DNA of 64,000 bases, from the NCBI GenBank assembly GCA_035610365.1, contig CM069432.1, positions 71,552,520 through 71,616,519 on the forward strand. The letters are read 5' to 3'. Positions 34,646 to 47,640 of the stretch are shown piece after piece. The notes below the pieces were generated by a model, which searched no databases, was not told the DNA's origin, and saw only the letters and a list, made by a program, of their open reading frames with translations. Position numbers and translations under genes: made by a program. Each line of letters opens with the position of its first letter. Position 1 is the first letter of the stretch. Source of the DNA: Aquatica leii (taxonomy: Eukaryota; Arthropoda; Insecta; Coleoptera; Lampyridae).

Positions 34646-37055
34646 AATAGTCCGTTTCTTTATGTCGGGATTTGTGTGACCGTTATTCTGTTAACTAGTA
34701 TTTCACATCAGAAATTCCATGATTTAAGTAACAAGAATCCATTTACTTTTTATTACTAACTTGATTTGTTAAAAATATCTTTTACTTTATGATTTATTTG
34801 TATATATTTACCTAAAGTTGGTTAAACAAGGCAATATTAAAAAGTTAAATGAAAATCTAGTTAAAAAAAACAAATGACAAAAATCTACATTTTTACCACA
34901 AAGAATAGTCTTAGTGTCTTAAATTCAATTAAATTCAATTTGAAAAAGTACGAAAATATATTAATTTTAGTTATTACGAATCAAAAGTAAAATTAACGTT
35001 AAGTTTATAACAAAACAGTTCAAATATTGTTTAGGCAACAAACAAATTTTATATTAGTTTCAAACACCAGAATTTCACTACAAATAAATATGTTTGTAAT
35101 GCATCATAAGATTATTAATGTGTTTTTGAAAAATTCTAATTCAAGATTTCTGTTAGTAACATTTTTTAATCATTTTTTTTTCTTAAACGCACGCAAAACG
35201 TATTGGTTTAAATTCTAATCATACATCGTTGGAAAATAAAAGTTCCGATAGTATCAAGAAAAATAGCAAAAGCAAGAAGAAATCAGCATGATTTAAAATA
35301 TAAATCTCTTTTATACATAGAAAATAAATTAGTTGTAATCATAATACAGATAATGGAAAAATAATTTGTTTCTTTTAACAATAATGTTATGTTGTAATAG
35401 CACAAAAAAGGATATGCTTACATTTACGTATTTGGGATCAGTAGTGCGTAAACCACGTTTTGCTGTTCTAGCTTTATCTACATAAAAAAAAATATTAGAG
35501 TCCCAAGTCTACAGTTGTTCTTTTGACTTTAATTAAAAGAAAGTTAGAGTTTTCATAGAATATTTGACTTTACCAAAATTTTATTTATATTAAAAGAAAT
35601 AATAATATTTTTGTGTTAGCAATGGGAATTCAATAATGAAACCGTTGCTGATTGTCGCGTAAAATCCGTTGTTATCTGAAACGCATCCTCCGGGCACTAG
35701 ATTAAATTGGATTGTAGTTTAAGTCGATTGACTTTTGGCGTCACTTTATATCTCAATAATAGAATGCAAAAAAGTTAGTAAGCATTTTTAGAAGAATAAA
35801 TATTTAAAATTATTAATAATGGCAGGTGCGTTGCTACTGATTAGCATTACGGTCATCAAATAATTAATTTCTAATTGGTTTCCTTACGTGCTAAACATAA
35901 TATGTAAATTTTAGGAATCAGGAATTATTTTAGGGAAAGATAAATCTACGTAGCTTCTATTATAAATTGGGTTTAACGAGCTAATAAGGAGCACAAACAG
36001 AATTATGAAAATTAATATTTGTTATCTAAACTTTGAACGTATTATATATTAGTTTTTTCTTTATTTTATACATTTAACTAATATTCTATTATGATTCATT
36101 AATTACAATTTTGTAGAAACACGTACTTAATGTTGAGAAAAATAAATGGCATTTCAATTACAGTTAATTAATTGTAGTTCTTGCAGAAACTAAAAAGAAT
36201 GGATGTTTAAGTCGATTATATGAATTATCTATAATCGAATTTCTATACTTTAGGAGGTCGCCTTTTTATCTATTAATTTAGTTATTATGCGTACGAATTT
36301 AAAGTATAAGTATGTTGAAATTAATTTTAAATTGATGTACTTAGTTCAATGATCACTGTACGTAAGATGTTTGTGAGACTTATTATAGACAAGACGGCTC
36401 GTTACTTTACAAATAAGAGGGACTGATTCAGTAACGAATAATTTTTCTCTTACTTTTTAGTAAATGCATTTTTGAAAAAACTAATATATGAATTTCAAGA
36501 AGCATTTACCAATAAGTTATGTATAAATATTTTGTAATATAATAGTATTGCGTTCATCAATTCTGTTAGCAGTTTTTTTTCAGTTAATTTAGGTTAAATC
36601 TTTTGTTTATCAAGTATGTAATTCTCAATCCCTTTTAAGTAAAAAAAAACTTTGTGTTACGAAATCACTGGTATATGTAATAGTATGTAATTTTTGTTTC
36701 GCATTTCTGCATTGTATGTAAGTAGCTAAATAACTGCGGTAGCGCATTTTAAAATTATTTCAAGTATCAATAGGTAGTTGTGTTTTTCTAATTACTTGTT
36801 TTCATTATATTAATTCTTGATATTTTTTTGTATTGTTAATTTATTTCTACTTTTATTTCTTTTATTTTGCAATAATTGTAGATTTTATTATACTAGTTAT
36901 TACGTTTAAATATTGTAGTTTTTTTAGTTATTTTTAGTTAACTTTACTTTTTTATATTTAAATATTTTGTATTTAAACGTGCAATTTTTTAATTCAAACT
37001 TAACAATTTATTTTTTTTATTACATTAAAATAAAATGAGCAAATCATCTGTAAGC
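34646..37055. other. AT-rich region, no gene supported
   Basis: Nothing recognised beyond chance short frames. Confidence 0.45.
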
Positions 37056-38075
37056 AAAAAATGAGTAGTTCTAACAAATGTGACGTGATCACTTTCAACT
37101 GGAAGGATTTCAACTACATCATCTACACCAAAATCACCATCTTCAAAAAGTATAGCAATGTTATGTAAAACAGAGCATTTTTAGACAAAGAAATCTACGT
37201 TTTAGGACTCCAAAGCACCTTTCCACTGAATTTCTCGTTGCTATATGAGCCTTGTTGTAAGTTCTTTCTCCGGCATTTGCAGGGCAAAGAAATGGCGTAA
37301 GCAGGTATGCTTTGCAAGCATAACCATCATCACCCAATCTTGCAACAATAATTCTTATTCTTAAAGAATCATCACAGCACGTTTACACTAAAGACACCTT
37401 TTCGACTGCAAAATGTTTTTGCATTTTGCCCCTCTGGCGATTGAATAATCACACGCGAGCAACCTATATCTGAATATCCTATAACTGTAGAAAAATACGA
37501 TACAGAATAGGATTAATTAACTACTCGGCGTTGTTCTTCAATTGCTGCAGACATGTTAATGTAGTCTCTTTTTAAGGAAGCTATCTGGTGCGACACACTT
37601 TTAACAATTTGACATACACTTGACTTGTGCAGATTAAAGGTATTACCTAAAATCGAAAAAACCATAATCAATAATTTTTTTTTTTGCGGTTTACAAGTAA
37701 TACAACTTCAGTACAATAAGTATGCTATTTAATAATTAGTTTAATTCTTCAACAAGTTTTCTAAAAATTAGTAACTTTGTTTTTCTCTTTCATTATTCTA
37801 GCATGTTGCAAATCTATAAAAATGCAAAAATATGGGTAGATTTTGATTTACCTTCTAAAATGAACCCGTTGCATAAAATCTCAACGTTATCAACTGAAAT
37901 TGCTTTATTGCGTTTACTAGGCCGTTCTAAATTACGGCCAAATATTTCAAGCATTTCTATTATAGACTGTTAAATCTAAACCGTTCTTTAAAATCTACAT
38001 CGTTGTATATGCACATGAAATTATTTCGGTCTTGAAACACTGTTGGTCGACGAATTACCTCTCGGCGAATTACCT
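37056..38075 (-). pseudogene. PIF/Harbinger (HARBI1-like) transposase remnant
   Basis: Minus strand, in order: VDFKERFRFNSIIEMLEIFG (about 38020-37960), GNTFNLHKSSVCQIVKSVSH (HTH-like block, about 37650-37590), VIGYSDIGCSRVIIQSPEGQ with NRKGxFSVNV-type continuation (first catalytic Asp region, altered), then a deletion that removes the second Asp region, then LGDDGYACKAYLLTPFLCPA and RNSVERCFGVLKRRF (the DDE_Tnp_4 block with the catalytic Glu) and SVLHNIAILFEDGDFGVDDV. The match to HARBI1-type transposases is unmistakable in the last third. Inactive: stops, a deleted middle and an altered first Asp motif. Confidence 0.88.
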
Positions 38076-39535
38076 CTTCTTCACTCTAAACCAGAAAGTG
38101 ATGTATTCAGACATCTTGAAATAATTCAAGAAAATAACATAAACAACGTTTACCGTCGTTATGCTTATTTACAGTTACATTTATAATAAATAACTAAATT
38201 TCTCTGAATATTAGATAAAATTATGTTAATAACAATGACTTACCTATAAACTATGTAATCTTTACTTGTACTTTAGTTGGAAAATTTAAAAGGATCGATT
38301 TATGCACACGTGCTAACTACTTATTTACTACTACAACCAACAAAACATGTACTTATCACAAAACTGTAACCACAAGCTAAATAAACAATTAATATAATTT
38401 TAAGAAAGAACAAAGCTGCTAATATTCTTATTTTTGAACTTTCTTTTATGTTAATTGAACTGTTACGGATCAGATCTCTTAATATAATCACCGATTTTGG
38501 GCGATTTTAATAATCTCTGATCATATGTCATTTAATTACCGATTTGACGTTTATGCAACTGAAAAATCGTATTTTGATTAAATAATTACTGATTATTTTA
38601 TTTGTGATTATTTTAGTTAAAACAACGTTTATGCAACCCGTTTTTGTTTTAAATCACTGATTTTGCAAACAATCCTTAAAATACTTAAATAACTACTATT
38701 CAAATTTATATAAAAGTTAGCGTCACGTCACGAACCGCCATTTTATTGTGGTGGTCAGTGCCATTATCTAAACAACGCGAGTTATACCCGTAAGAAATTT
38801 TGTGTTTTGAGTGATTTAGAACGTTTTACGCATATTTAAAGACAAAATTTTGTTAGCCAGTATAAAAATTTAAAACTTGCAAAAATATGTATTTTATGAA
38901 AATTATCAACCTATACGATTCAAGCTTAAAATCTTTAAGAATGGATCATTAATTATTGATATATAGTAACTAGAATTTAAACATTTTTAACTCAAACCTC
39001 TATAAGCCGACTTATTTTGGTAACACCTGAAAATATTTAAGAATCCATTATTGATAATTCCGTTCTGTTAATACCATATCTAACAAAATAAATTAATGTA
39101 ATATGTTAAGAAAAGTTGCCATATGTTCAGAATCGTGAGCATATATGACAGTTTGTTTTAACATTGTTGAATATGACGTAGTTAACTTGAGTAGTCGCTT
39201 TTATAGTTACGCTATATATTTAATTTGCGTTTTCCTCGCGTTTCAGTGGAGTTACGACAAAATTCCAGAAATGTTAATATTTAGTACCAAGGTATAATCA
39301 TAGTAATATGATATAAAATATAAGGGTTGTTTGAAAACACAAATATTTAAGATTCTGTACAACCATTATGTATGAAGTGGCAATGGCTATTATCATGGTT
39401 ATGCGTTGTGCACTAGGGTTCAAACGTTACAATCAGCGGAAAACGTGTAAGTTTGATAAGTTTCCAACAAATGTGAAAGAGAAAAATCAATGGAAGAGAC
39501 TTGTGAGTTAACGTTTTTTTTTAACATGTAAAAAT
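38076..39535. other. AT-rich region; right flank of the Harbinger remnant
   Basis: ACGTTTATGCAAC occurs twice (about 38549 and 38623) in a region that may be the 5' non-coding end of the Harbinger element. No terminal repeat pair was found. Confidence 0.35.
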
Positions 39536-39539
39536 ATTT

Positions 39540-39960
39540 GTGATAACTTTTTTTACAGAGAAGATATTGAACCTGGACCAGGAGCATTTTTGTATAGTTG
39601 CCATAGTTGTCATATCGACTAACCCTTATATGTGTGCGCCTCGATGTTGCTTTCCCCTTTAGTAAACTAGTAAAAATTATAAATTTTAACGTATTTTGCT
39701 TTCCTTTCAAGATATATATATATTTTCTAAAAAAAATCGTTGCAGTCAGGATTTGAACATATGTATATTATATTTTAGAACTATTTTTAAATCAAAAATA
39801 AAATATCTAATGAACCGTTAATGTTAAATTTTTTTTATTTGAATACATTATTAGAAAGAATTATCTCTAGAAGAAACTGTAAAAATAATATGAATAATTT
39901 ACATACGTATTAAATGATATAAGAAAAACTGCTAAAAATGGTTACGTGCATACATTGCAA
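39540..39960. repeat. Repeat family R1, second copy (inverted relative to the first)
   Basis: Contains GCGCCTCGATGTTGCTTTCC, TTGCAGTCAGGATTTGAACA and GAATTATCTCTAGAAGAAAC, the reverse complement of blocks in 32520-33000 and close to 47280-47420. Encodes nothing recognisable. Confidence 0.6.
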
Positions 39961-40245
39961 AATGTAATACCCTGTATATTTATTGCACTGAAATTCGTAA
40001 GGTTTGTAAAACGCAAGCTTACGGAGCGAAATGTACCGTATAGATGGCTCGGTTTGTAGAGGTCGCGTATCTCGGTTTGGGTCGAGAGTTTCTCAGAGTC
40101 TCACGGACGATTGTACTGCGAGGAGCGAGCTAATTAAAGAACGAAATCATGGTTCTCGATCTTAAACTATTGTATTGGTTGTTGTAATTGTTATTTACTG
40201 TAACTATAAACACCGATATTTTTTCACATAAACATTGATATAATC
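39961..40245. other. Short GC-richer island upstream of a THAP fragment
   Basis: About 40010-40140 is less AT-rich than its surroundings (CTCGGTTTGGGTCGAGAG and similar) and could be the old promoter or 5' untranslated part of the THAP frame that follows. Confidence 0.3.
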
Positions 40246-40548
40246 ATGTCTACTGCAAATCACACTTGCGTATATATAAATTGAAAAAATTCTTTAAAAA
40301 ATCGACGTGATTTAGGCTATTTTAAGTTCCCTATAAAAAATCATGTAAGATCGTTGACTGGAGAAATGTATAAAGACTCGCAACTGCATGTTAAAAATCG
40401 TACCGTATTACTATCTCACTTTTGTGGCTCTCTGCACCCCGCTGCCTACAAACTTTACTCTTGGATAGTAGCGACACGGTTGTTTTCAACGCAAACTAAG
40501 ATAAGACTGGTAAAAGATCGCTTAAAAATAATGCTTGGAAAATAATAA
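40246..40548 (+). pseudogene. THAP-domain fragment with a stop at the second zinc cysteine
   Basis: From the ATG at 40246 the plus strand reads NHTCVYIN-stop-KNSLKNRRDLGYFKFP, then KNRTVLLSHF. This is the THAP pattern C-X2-4-C ... FP ... C-X2-H-F, in which the second Cys codon is TGA and the late Cys is Ser (LLSHF). The rest of the frame to 40548 is unassigned. A transposase tail does not follow. Confidence 0.5.
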
Positions 40549-40713
40549 GATAACTCTTAATTGTTTGTTGTATTTACTGGATACCGTTGACTGATATAAA
40601 ATGTTTTGAGTAAACGGAATGTAATTTGACAAGTTGAATTTTTTTCTTCGTTTGCCAGAGTTTGATTTTGTATATTTTCTCTACTGTTTTAATTCACTTT
40701 GCAATCCGCAATT

Positions 40714-40862
40714 CGTATCGGAATATCGATACGTATCGGAATATCGATACGTATCGGAATATCGATACGTTACAATAGTTTTCGTACGTATGGAAATCTC
40801 GATACGTATCGAAATATCGACATTTCGATACCTTCGATACGTATCGATATATCGATAGACGA
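40714..40862. repeat. 18-bp tandem repeat with CGATA motifs
   Basis: Three perfect units of CGTATCGGAATATCGATA at 40714-40767, then diverged units rich in CGATA/TATCG to 40862 (ending ATCGATATATCGATAG). Each unit has the inverted arms GTATCG/CGATAC. CGATA and TATCGATA are binding words of the Drosophila insulator and promoter factors BEAF-32 and DREF; whether they act here is unknown. Because 18 is a multiple of three, all frames are open and give spurious repeat proteins. Confidence 0.9.
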
Positions 40863-42985
40863 CCCAGGCCTAATAAAGTAGGAATGGTGATTTAAATAAT
40901 TAAAAAACCGATTTTCGTACTCTAATAAAGCGATTTTTATAATCGATTTTTCTATCCAATTCAAAAATATATGTTACGGACGAAATTTTCTTTACGTACG
41001 CCTATGTATTTCGACGTGAAATTAGATTCGGGTTTTGACGCCCTCTAACGATCGTTTTCTCGTTGGTTGTCATTTGGCGGAAAATCGTCATACGGTAAAT
41101 GAATAAGATGGTCTGTACGTGGGGAATATTTCTGTATATCCGATAACATCTGGAAAATAATGGAAAACCAATTATAATTAGTTAATTATCTAATTTATTC
41201 GAAGCGTTACAGGGTAAGCTACTGCCGTCTTTTATTAAAAATTCGTTCGTAATTCTTTCTTCCTTTTAACAGCCATTTTTCTTTCCTCCATTTCGAACAT
41301 TTTATGTTCTCGATAAGGGGATATTGAAATCTACTGCTAAATAAGGCATCACGTTACCGTACACGTGCGCTGGCGGAAGGCGGTTTTCACGCCACGAAAT
41401 TGGGGTCTTGCGGAGCCTTCCCAGGGCAAATAGTGCTACACGTGGATGACACGACGTTAATCATATTAACAGCCACCTATTTTAGATCCCACTATATACA
41501 GTAGTCGATGCACGTTTTTTTGTGTGAGATAGATTTAATGAATTACTTAATACGAAATTGTTTTAGCCGAACTATCAGTTGTGAGTTGGGGGTTGTGACA
41601 CGATTCGTGCTAATATTTATTACAGGCCACTAAAGAAGAAAAACGTTTTTCTTCGGGCTAGTGGAGGCTGCAATTCGGGTGAGTGATTTGAACTTATTTT
41701 AGATATATTGTTGTCACGAACAATTACTCACAAACTTTTGTATTACAATTTAACGTTAGGGAATACTTATAACGTGTAGCTACCAATATAGTATTTACAA
41801 TCAGTGAAATTACTGTCTCGCATATTGTATGTAGTTGAAAGACATGTACTTCGGATCCTTATAATTGTGTGTGGTGGGTTGCCGATGTTGTAGGCATCGA
41901 GATCTTAATTTTTGTGTTTCTATAATTCTCTTAATTGACTGTTACAAAATCAACTGTTAATACCGTTGTTAATAATTAGTGTAAACTCTTCTAGTCTTTA
42001 GTAACTCCAACTTCGAGGTATAATGACTTTTGCTTAGTATAAATACAACTGTGATAAATGTTAATGATAGACTGAAAGCGATTAAAGTTGTTAATTTTTT
42101 TTCGTGTGCTTATTGTTCCCTACGAACCAATTTGGGCTACTCGAACAGCTGAGTAGAGGGATTACGAATCTTCGAATTGTTACAAGTTCTGCACCTCTCT
42201 GTTGTGAGCGAACAGAAGTATTACTTTGGGAGAAGCTCTGGCACCCTGAAAGATCTTTTATATATTTCTTGTGGACCTCCCCATCTCCGACTATTGCGAG
42301 TTTGACCGTGCAAGGTTCGTAACACCCAAAAAGCTTGTAACATATAATCGATCGAAAATCGCGAACTTTATGGAATTATAATTATTTTACAATCAACTAA
42401 AATGTAAAAACAAAAAACTCATAAGTAAATCAAATCGCCAAAATCAACAATAATTTAAAATAGCAAATTACAAATTCAAAACCGCCGGCGCCGGTAATTT
42501 GATACTTGCACAAGAAGCAAAGCAGAATTTTTGTTATGTTTATAAATGTATATAACTATTTTATCATATTTTGCAGTTGATAATATTCTTTGAAAGGTGA
42601 CTACAAAAGTGATTACCAAATCGGTTTTCCGTATAATTAAAACTTTTTAACTTGATTTGCTAATTAAGATTACACGAATGTTCAATAAAATTGTGAATTT
42701 GAAACGGCGTTTTAGTTTTTTTTTCTTAGATGCAGCATAGCGATACATCGCGAGTTGGTCCCTTAATTCATAAAAAATTAACTAGAATTCCCATCACTAA
42801 GGGTATCACTTGGTAGAAATCATTGTTAAATCATCGTCATCTGAACTGTAAAGAGAGCGGTATTACTAAGTGAAGCCACTGCTCGATACGCGTACGTACT
42901 TTGCGTACGTACGATGTAAACACTACAAGTGCCAGCAATGAACTGAAATCTCGGACCCCAAGTAGACGATGGCGCCCCCTATATC
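40863..42985. other. Region with GC-richer patches, no assigned gene
   Basis: Patches at 41350-41430 and 42110-42320 are more GC-rich than the window average. A possible small exon lies at 41626-41679, between TTTATTACAG (acceptor-like) and GGGTGAGTG (donor-like). The plus frame 42104-42322 has no recognisable motif. This may be a host promoter and first exons, or an unrecognised LTR element. Confidence 0.3.
41627..41664. other. Perfect 20-bp palindrome within a hairpin
   Basis: GAAGAAAAACGTTTTTCTTC (41635-41654) is its own reverse complement. Outer arms CCACTA (41627-41632) and TAGTGG (41659-41664) extend the inverted repeat with a small internal loop. Confidence 0.85.
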
Positions 42986-42989
42986 TCGG

Positions 42990-45900
42990 ACCCTGCGGTG
43001 ACTACGATTTTTAACATGGGCTTTGCGAGTCTTTATACAATTTTTCAGTCAACGATAAGATGTAATGAATGGAAAAAAATTGTGGTAACATTCGTATTGC
43101 TGTAATGGATAATAAAGACTTGAGTCATAAATTAATTTGCAAAGAACATTTTACCGCTCAAAACATTTCATGCAACTCAGTAAGAAAAGTATTAACCAAA
43201 AGTGCTCCAAAGAAATTTTCCGTTTCAGAAGAAGGTATGTATTTAGTTATTTTTTAATTTTGAAATTATCAGGATCTAGTGAGTCATATAATTTTGTTTA
43301 ATAATTTCACGTTATTTTGGTTATTGTTTATCATTTTCAAGTCCTTATTAGCTAGTGACGGCAGTTGGCCAATTGTAGAAAAATATGTAATTCTAAAGTT
43401 AATTAAGCATAATTTTACAGTTAGATGATTTGAGGTTAAAAGTTAGAAAATTCATCGAGGTTAGTCATTGGCGCTAGAACTGTGATATGTGAAAATAACA
43501 GAGATAAATAAATTATGTAGACATTGTCTTAAATGGGTAGAACCACCTTAAAAAAAGTTTTTATGCGACTTCATCAAAAGCGATTTCATTTTAAATTTGT
43601 TTGACATTTATTTTGTTTAATTGATACCGTGTTGTAGTCAGGTTAATAATAAATAAAAGTAGAAACATCTAATTAAATAAACAGAAAAATAGAAAACATG
43701 GAAATGATTCCCAACAAATAATAAAACATGAATTATTTGTAAACTGTTTTCTTTCATAGTTTGTACAAGGAACTATTTCGTCTTTCTCTGTAGCGGGAAC
43801 CAGTGTCGTAGATGAATTAAAAACGTATTCAACCAAAAGAATACGTTTATCAACATCGACAAATTTGGAAGATTCAAAACCAAAAAATCTACGGCTACAA
43901 AATGCTTCACACTCAAATATGTCTGACACTAATTCACCTGCATCTGTCTGTCGTCAGTTTCAATTTTGAATATGCCATCTCCAAAAGTTGGATAAGTTTT
44001 AACATCTAAATGTAAAAGACTCGAATTTAAATTAAATAATCTTCAAAGAAAAATTAAAGTAAAGACTGTTCAGAACACTAGGTTAAAATTAAATTTAAAA
44101 AAAAATTTAACAAAAAACGCAATAGTCAACAGTTTACTGTTTAATAAAGGAAATTTAGTAGAGCTTCACTAACATGCAAATATTTCATAAACAAAGCACA
44201 CCTTGGTCATATAATGAAAGACAATTAGCGTTATCTCTGTACTATAAATTACCAGGATGTTACAAGTACATGAGGAATAAGTTAAGTTTTGTCTTACCAT
44301 TAGTAAGAACAGTGCAATCATGGCTAAAAAATTCACATTTAGTAACCGGTGTAAAAACGAATTTGAAAAAAAAATTGCTATTAAAGTGAAAAGTATGAGT
44401 AAAAATGAAAGAAAATGTGTAGTCACGTATGATGAAATCACGTTAAAAAAAATTAGAATAATAATAGCTTTCACGACAGAATTGAAGGCTATGAAGATCT
44501 TGGCCATTTGGGGATAAATGATAAAATTGCTAACACCGCAATGATATTTTACTTACGAGGACTCTTACATAGAAGAAGATTCCTTTTTGCTATTATCTGC
44601 TTCGGGGCCAATAAAAAGCGATATCTTAAAAGAACTAATTACAACTATTCTAAAAGAATTAATGAATATTTCTTTAGAACCTATGATTCTAGTGTGTGAC
44701 CAAGGAACAAACAATAAGAGTGCTTTGTTGAAATTGGGTGCTACAGAACTAAATTCTGTTATATGCGTCAACAACAAGAACATATTTACATGTTTCGACC
44801 CTCCACATCTCCTGAAATGCCTTAAAAACAATTTCATGAATCCAAAGCAGCATTTCTTAGTGCACAAAGAACCTGTTTCCTGGAATGACGTTGTGCAAAC
44901 CTATGAAATAGATAAAAGCAGTACAAAATCTCGCGCTTTAACTAAAACTTACTTCAATCCATATAAATCCCAATACATTCCAAAAAATGCGTGTTAAACT
45001 TCCTGCGCAGGTCTTTAGTCACACTGTATCTTCAGCAATAAAAACAGTTATAAAATCAAAAGAGTTGAAAAGTATATCGGTCGAAAACACTGCAGATTTT
45101 GTTGAAAGTATTAATAATATATTTGATTCGTTAAATAGTAGAATTTTGAAAGGCCTCATAAAAGACCATTGTCCATATTTGGAAATACGTCCATCGTAAA
45201 TCTACAAAATGCACTAGAGTATTTTAAATATATTGAAGTGTATAGCGATGGAAAAAAACGGAACAATATTTATTGCATAAATGGGTTTATATGGAGTATT
45301 CGATCTATATTGTTATTATGGAATCAGTTAAGAAATGAAGGGGTTAAGTATTTGCTAACAGGATTTATTAATCAAGATTCGTTAGAAAATTTTAATTCTG
45401 TAATACAAAATAGGGGCGGATACAATCCAATGCCATCTTTTAGGCAATTTCGAATTTCAACACAACACAATATGTTTATAAGGCTTCAAATCGGCGTAGA
45501 TTCAGCAAATTGGCAAGATGATCAAGCTGAGGTGTTAGAATTAAATGACGAAGAACTGCTAGAATCAAATTCTGATATTATTACCGAAAATGCAATTGAC
45601 AAATCTGGGCAAATTGTTTCGAACTTAAAATTGCAACCAAATAATATTGAGTCGACTAATTCATTTCAACAAAATGCTTTAAAGGAAAGGTAACTTTAGA
45701 ATCTTGCAGTACAGTGTATCTTACCGGATATTTAGCATTTAAGATATTAAAACGATACAATTGTAAAACATGCAAGGATAGGTTAGTGAAGTCAGATTGC
45801 GATTTATTTTCAGAAACTGAGTTTTATTTGCTGTGTAAAGATTATGGAGCCGAACAAATTGAACATTTAAAGAGACCATCTGATGATTTTCTAAATTTCG

Positions 45901-46169
45901 TATAGCAACTGTTATTGTTATTTAATACGTCATTTTCTGCTCATAAATGTTCTAAACAAGTTGCCAAAAATATTTTAACGTATTTTATATCAGAAACCGA
46001 ACAATTATTTGAAAGACTTTGTAAAAACCACATCAACGATATTATTAATTTGTTCATTAAAATTAAGATATATAGAACTCTTAAAAATGAATCTGAACGT
46101 CTTGATTTGATTAGGGTGAACTCTAGTAAATTGAAAAAAGAACACAGAAAACTTAAAATATTGTCGTAA
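42990..46169 (+). pseudogene. P-superfamily (THAP9-like) transposase, pseudogene 2, nearly full length
   Basis: THAP part: RCNEWKK then, after a one-base shift, KLICKEHF and VLTKSAPKKF (to 43232), after an acceptor-like TTTTTCAG at 43050. A consensus donor GGTATGT (43233) and an acceptor TTCTTTCATAG (ending near 43760) suggest a real intron. Then a leucine-zipper-like stretch (about 43990-44130). Transposase: ERQLALSLYYKLPGCYKYMR, RKCVVTYDEITLKK (first Asp), ILVCDQGTNNKSALLKLG (second Asp), FTCFDPPHLLKCLKNNFM, VKLPAQVFSHTV, NTADFVESINNIFDSLNSR, TGFINQDSLENFNSVIQNRG (Glu block), YLTGYLAFKILKRYNCKTCK. Catalytic acidic residues are all present, but about seven frameshifts split the gene. Terminal repeats were not found. 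More complete and better kept than pseudogene 1. Confidence 0.9.
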
Positions 46170-47095
46170 ATTTACTTTATTAATATATTTGAAAAAATTA
46201 TCTAGGCGTTTTAGATGTATACCATTTCTGTCCTCTCTATTCTGGATAATAACTTTTTTTGTACTTTAAGTTAGTTATTTTTGCATTCGTTTACTTTTGT
46301 TTTGTACTTGTGTTGTTTAACTTTATTTTTTTTTTTTTGCTTTGGTGATCTGACCACTTCTATATTTGGTCTAAACATTTTTTCAATGACTTGTATAAAT
46401 ATTGATAAAATATACTGCAGTTATAAGTTTTAAGCTATTTTTTTTTATGTTTATATTTACCAAATGTTTTCTATTCAGTCTTGTTTTTTATTTTCATTTT
46501 ACTGGATGTTTTATATATAACGTATTCTATTTTGCATTAGCTTTTATAAAATAAATGATGATACACTTGTTGATAAGATTTAAGTTTTATTGGCTACATA
46601 GACGACAATTCTTTCTTTTGGCAACATACTGTATACGTATGTTCATTCGTAAGTGATTTCGATTTTATGCAAGAAATGAAAAAGAAATCATTTAAACATA
46701 TACATAATTGTTTTTCAATTTCCAACTAATAAAAATAGATTTTCCGATCGATACTAAATATAAAAAAATATTCTTTAAGAATCGATTATAAATCATTAAT
46801 TGCTTATTAAAAAAATTACAGTACGTTTCTGTTTTATACATAAAAAGTTTTTTTTAAGGTTTGTAAAAGTGATCATATTTCCTTTTAACGTTTTATAAGC
46901 AATAGTTTAAATATTAAAAGCAAACCTTTAAAACTATGTCTTGTATATCAAAGTACAACGAGTTGCAATAGTGAATTCTTAGAACGTACTGTTATCACAA
47001 GAACATGCTTAGTTCAATTGTAACATAATACGATTAAATGTGGAGCTACTATGCAGCAAAATTTTATGTTAGGTTTCAATCAACGCTATAAGCTT
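46170..47095. other. AT-rich spacer after the THAP9-like gene
   Basis: Probably includes the 3' non-coding end of the transposon; nothing recognised. Confidence 0.4.
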
Positions 47096-47099
47096 GTAG

Positions 47100-47620
47100 C
47101 AAAATGGGGAATACAGCCACTTCCGGGTTTTTTTATCACGCTCGTCGTTTGATAGAACCGAAAGAATATGAAAAGCCAGCTTCATACCAAATTTCAAGTT
47201 ACGACGATTTTTGGTTCCAGAGTTATCGTGGGTACATCCAAAGATAATGTAAGACAGAAAAAAAAATTGTCGCAGGCAGAATTCGAACCTAGATTATATA
47301 TGGAATTTACTTTAAATTATAAATCAAATATTTAATAAATTCTTAATGTTAGAAAACATTTTTATTTAAATAAATTGTTAGGAAGAATTATCTCTATAAG
47401 AATCTGTAAAAATAATTTGAATAATTTACATACGTACAAAATAATATACGAAAAACTGTTAAAAATATTGGATACACCCACTTCCGGTTTCTTTATTAGA
47501 CCCATCGTTTGATAGAACCGAGAGGATATGAAAAGCCAGCTGCAATACCAAATTTCAAGTTACTATACACACACACACCCAAAACTGCGATTGCTATACT
47601 TATCTTATAAGAAAGTAAAA
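47100..47620 (-). repeat. Repeat family R1, third copy, with an internal duplication
   Basis: The block GATAGAACCGAAAGAATATG...AAAGCCAGCTTCATACC...AATTTCAAGTTAC occurs at 47150-47207 and again, slightly changed, at 47511-47565, so this copy holds a partial tandem duplication about 360 bp apart. Between them lies GCAGAATTCGAACCTAGATT, shared (inverted) with the insertion in mariner copy B. A (CA)n run at 47566-47577 corresponds to the (TG)n of that copy. Confidence 0.65.
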
Positions 47621-47640
47621 AAGAAAAAAAAAACAAAAAA

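Noticed and set aside
39966..39980. TACCCTGTATA as a mariner end
   Set aside because: It lies at the edge of a different repeat copy, without a partner end or transposase.
40634..40881. Plus-strand frames with repeated SEYRYV-type peptides
   Set aside because: They come from an 18-bp tandem repeat that is open in every frame because its length is a multiple of three.
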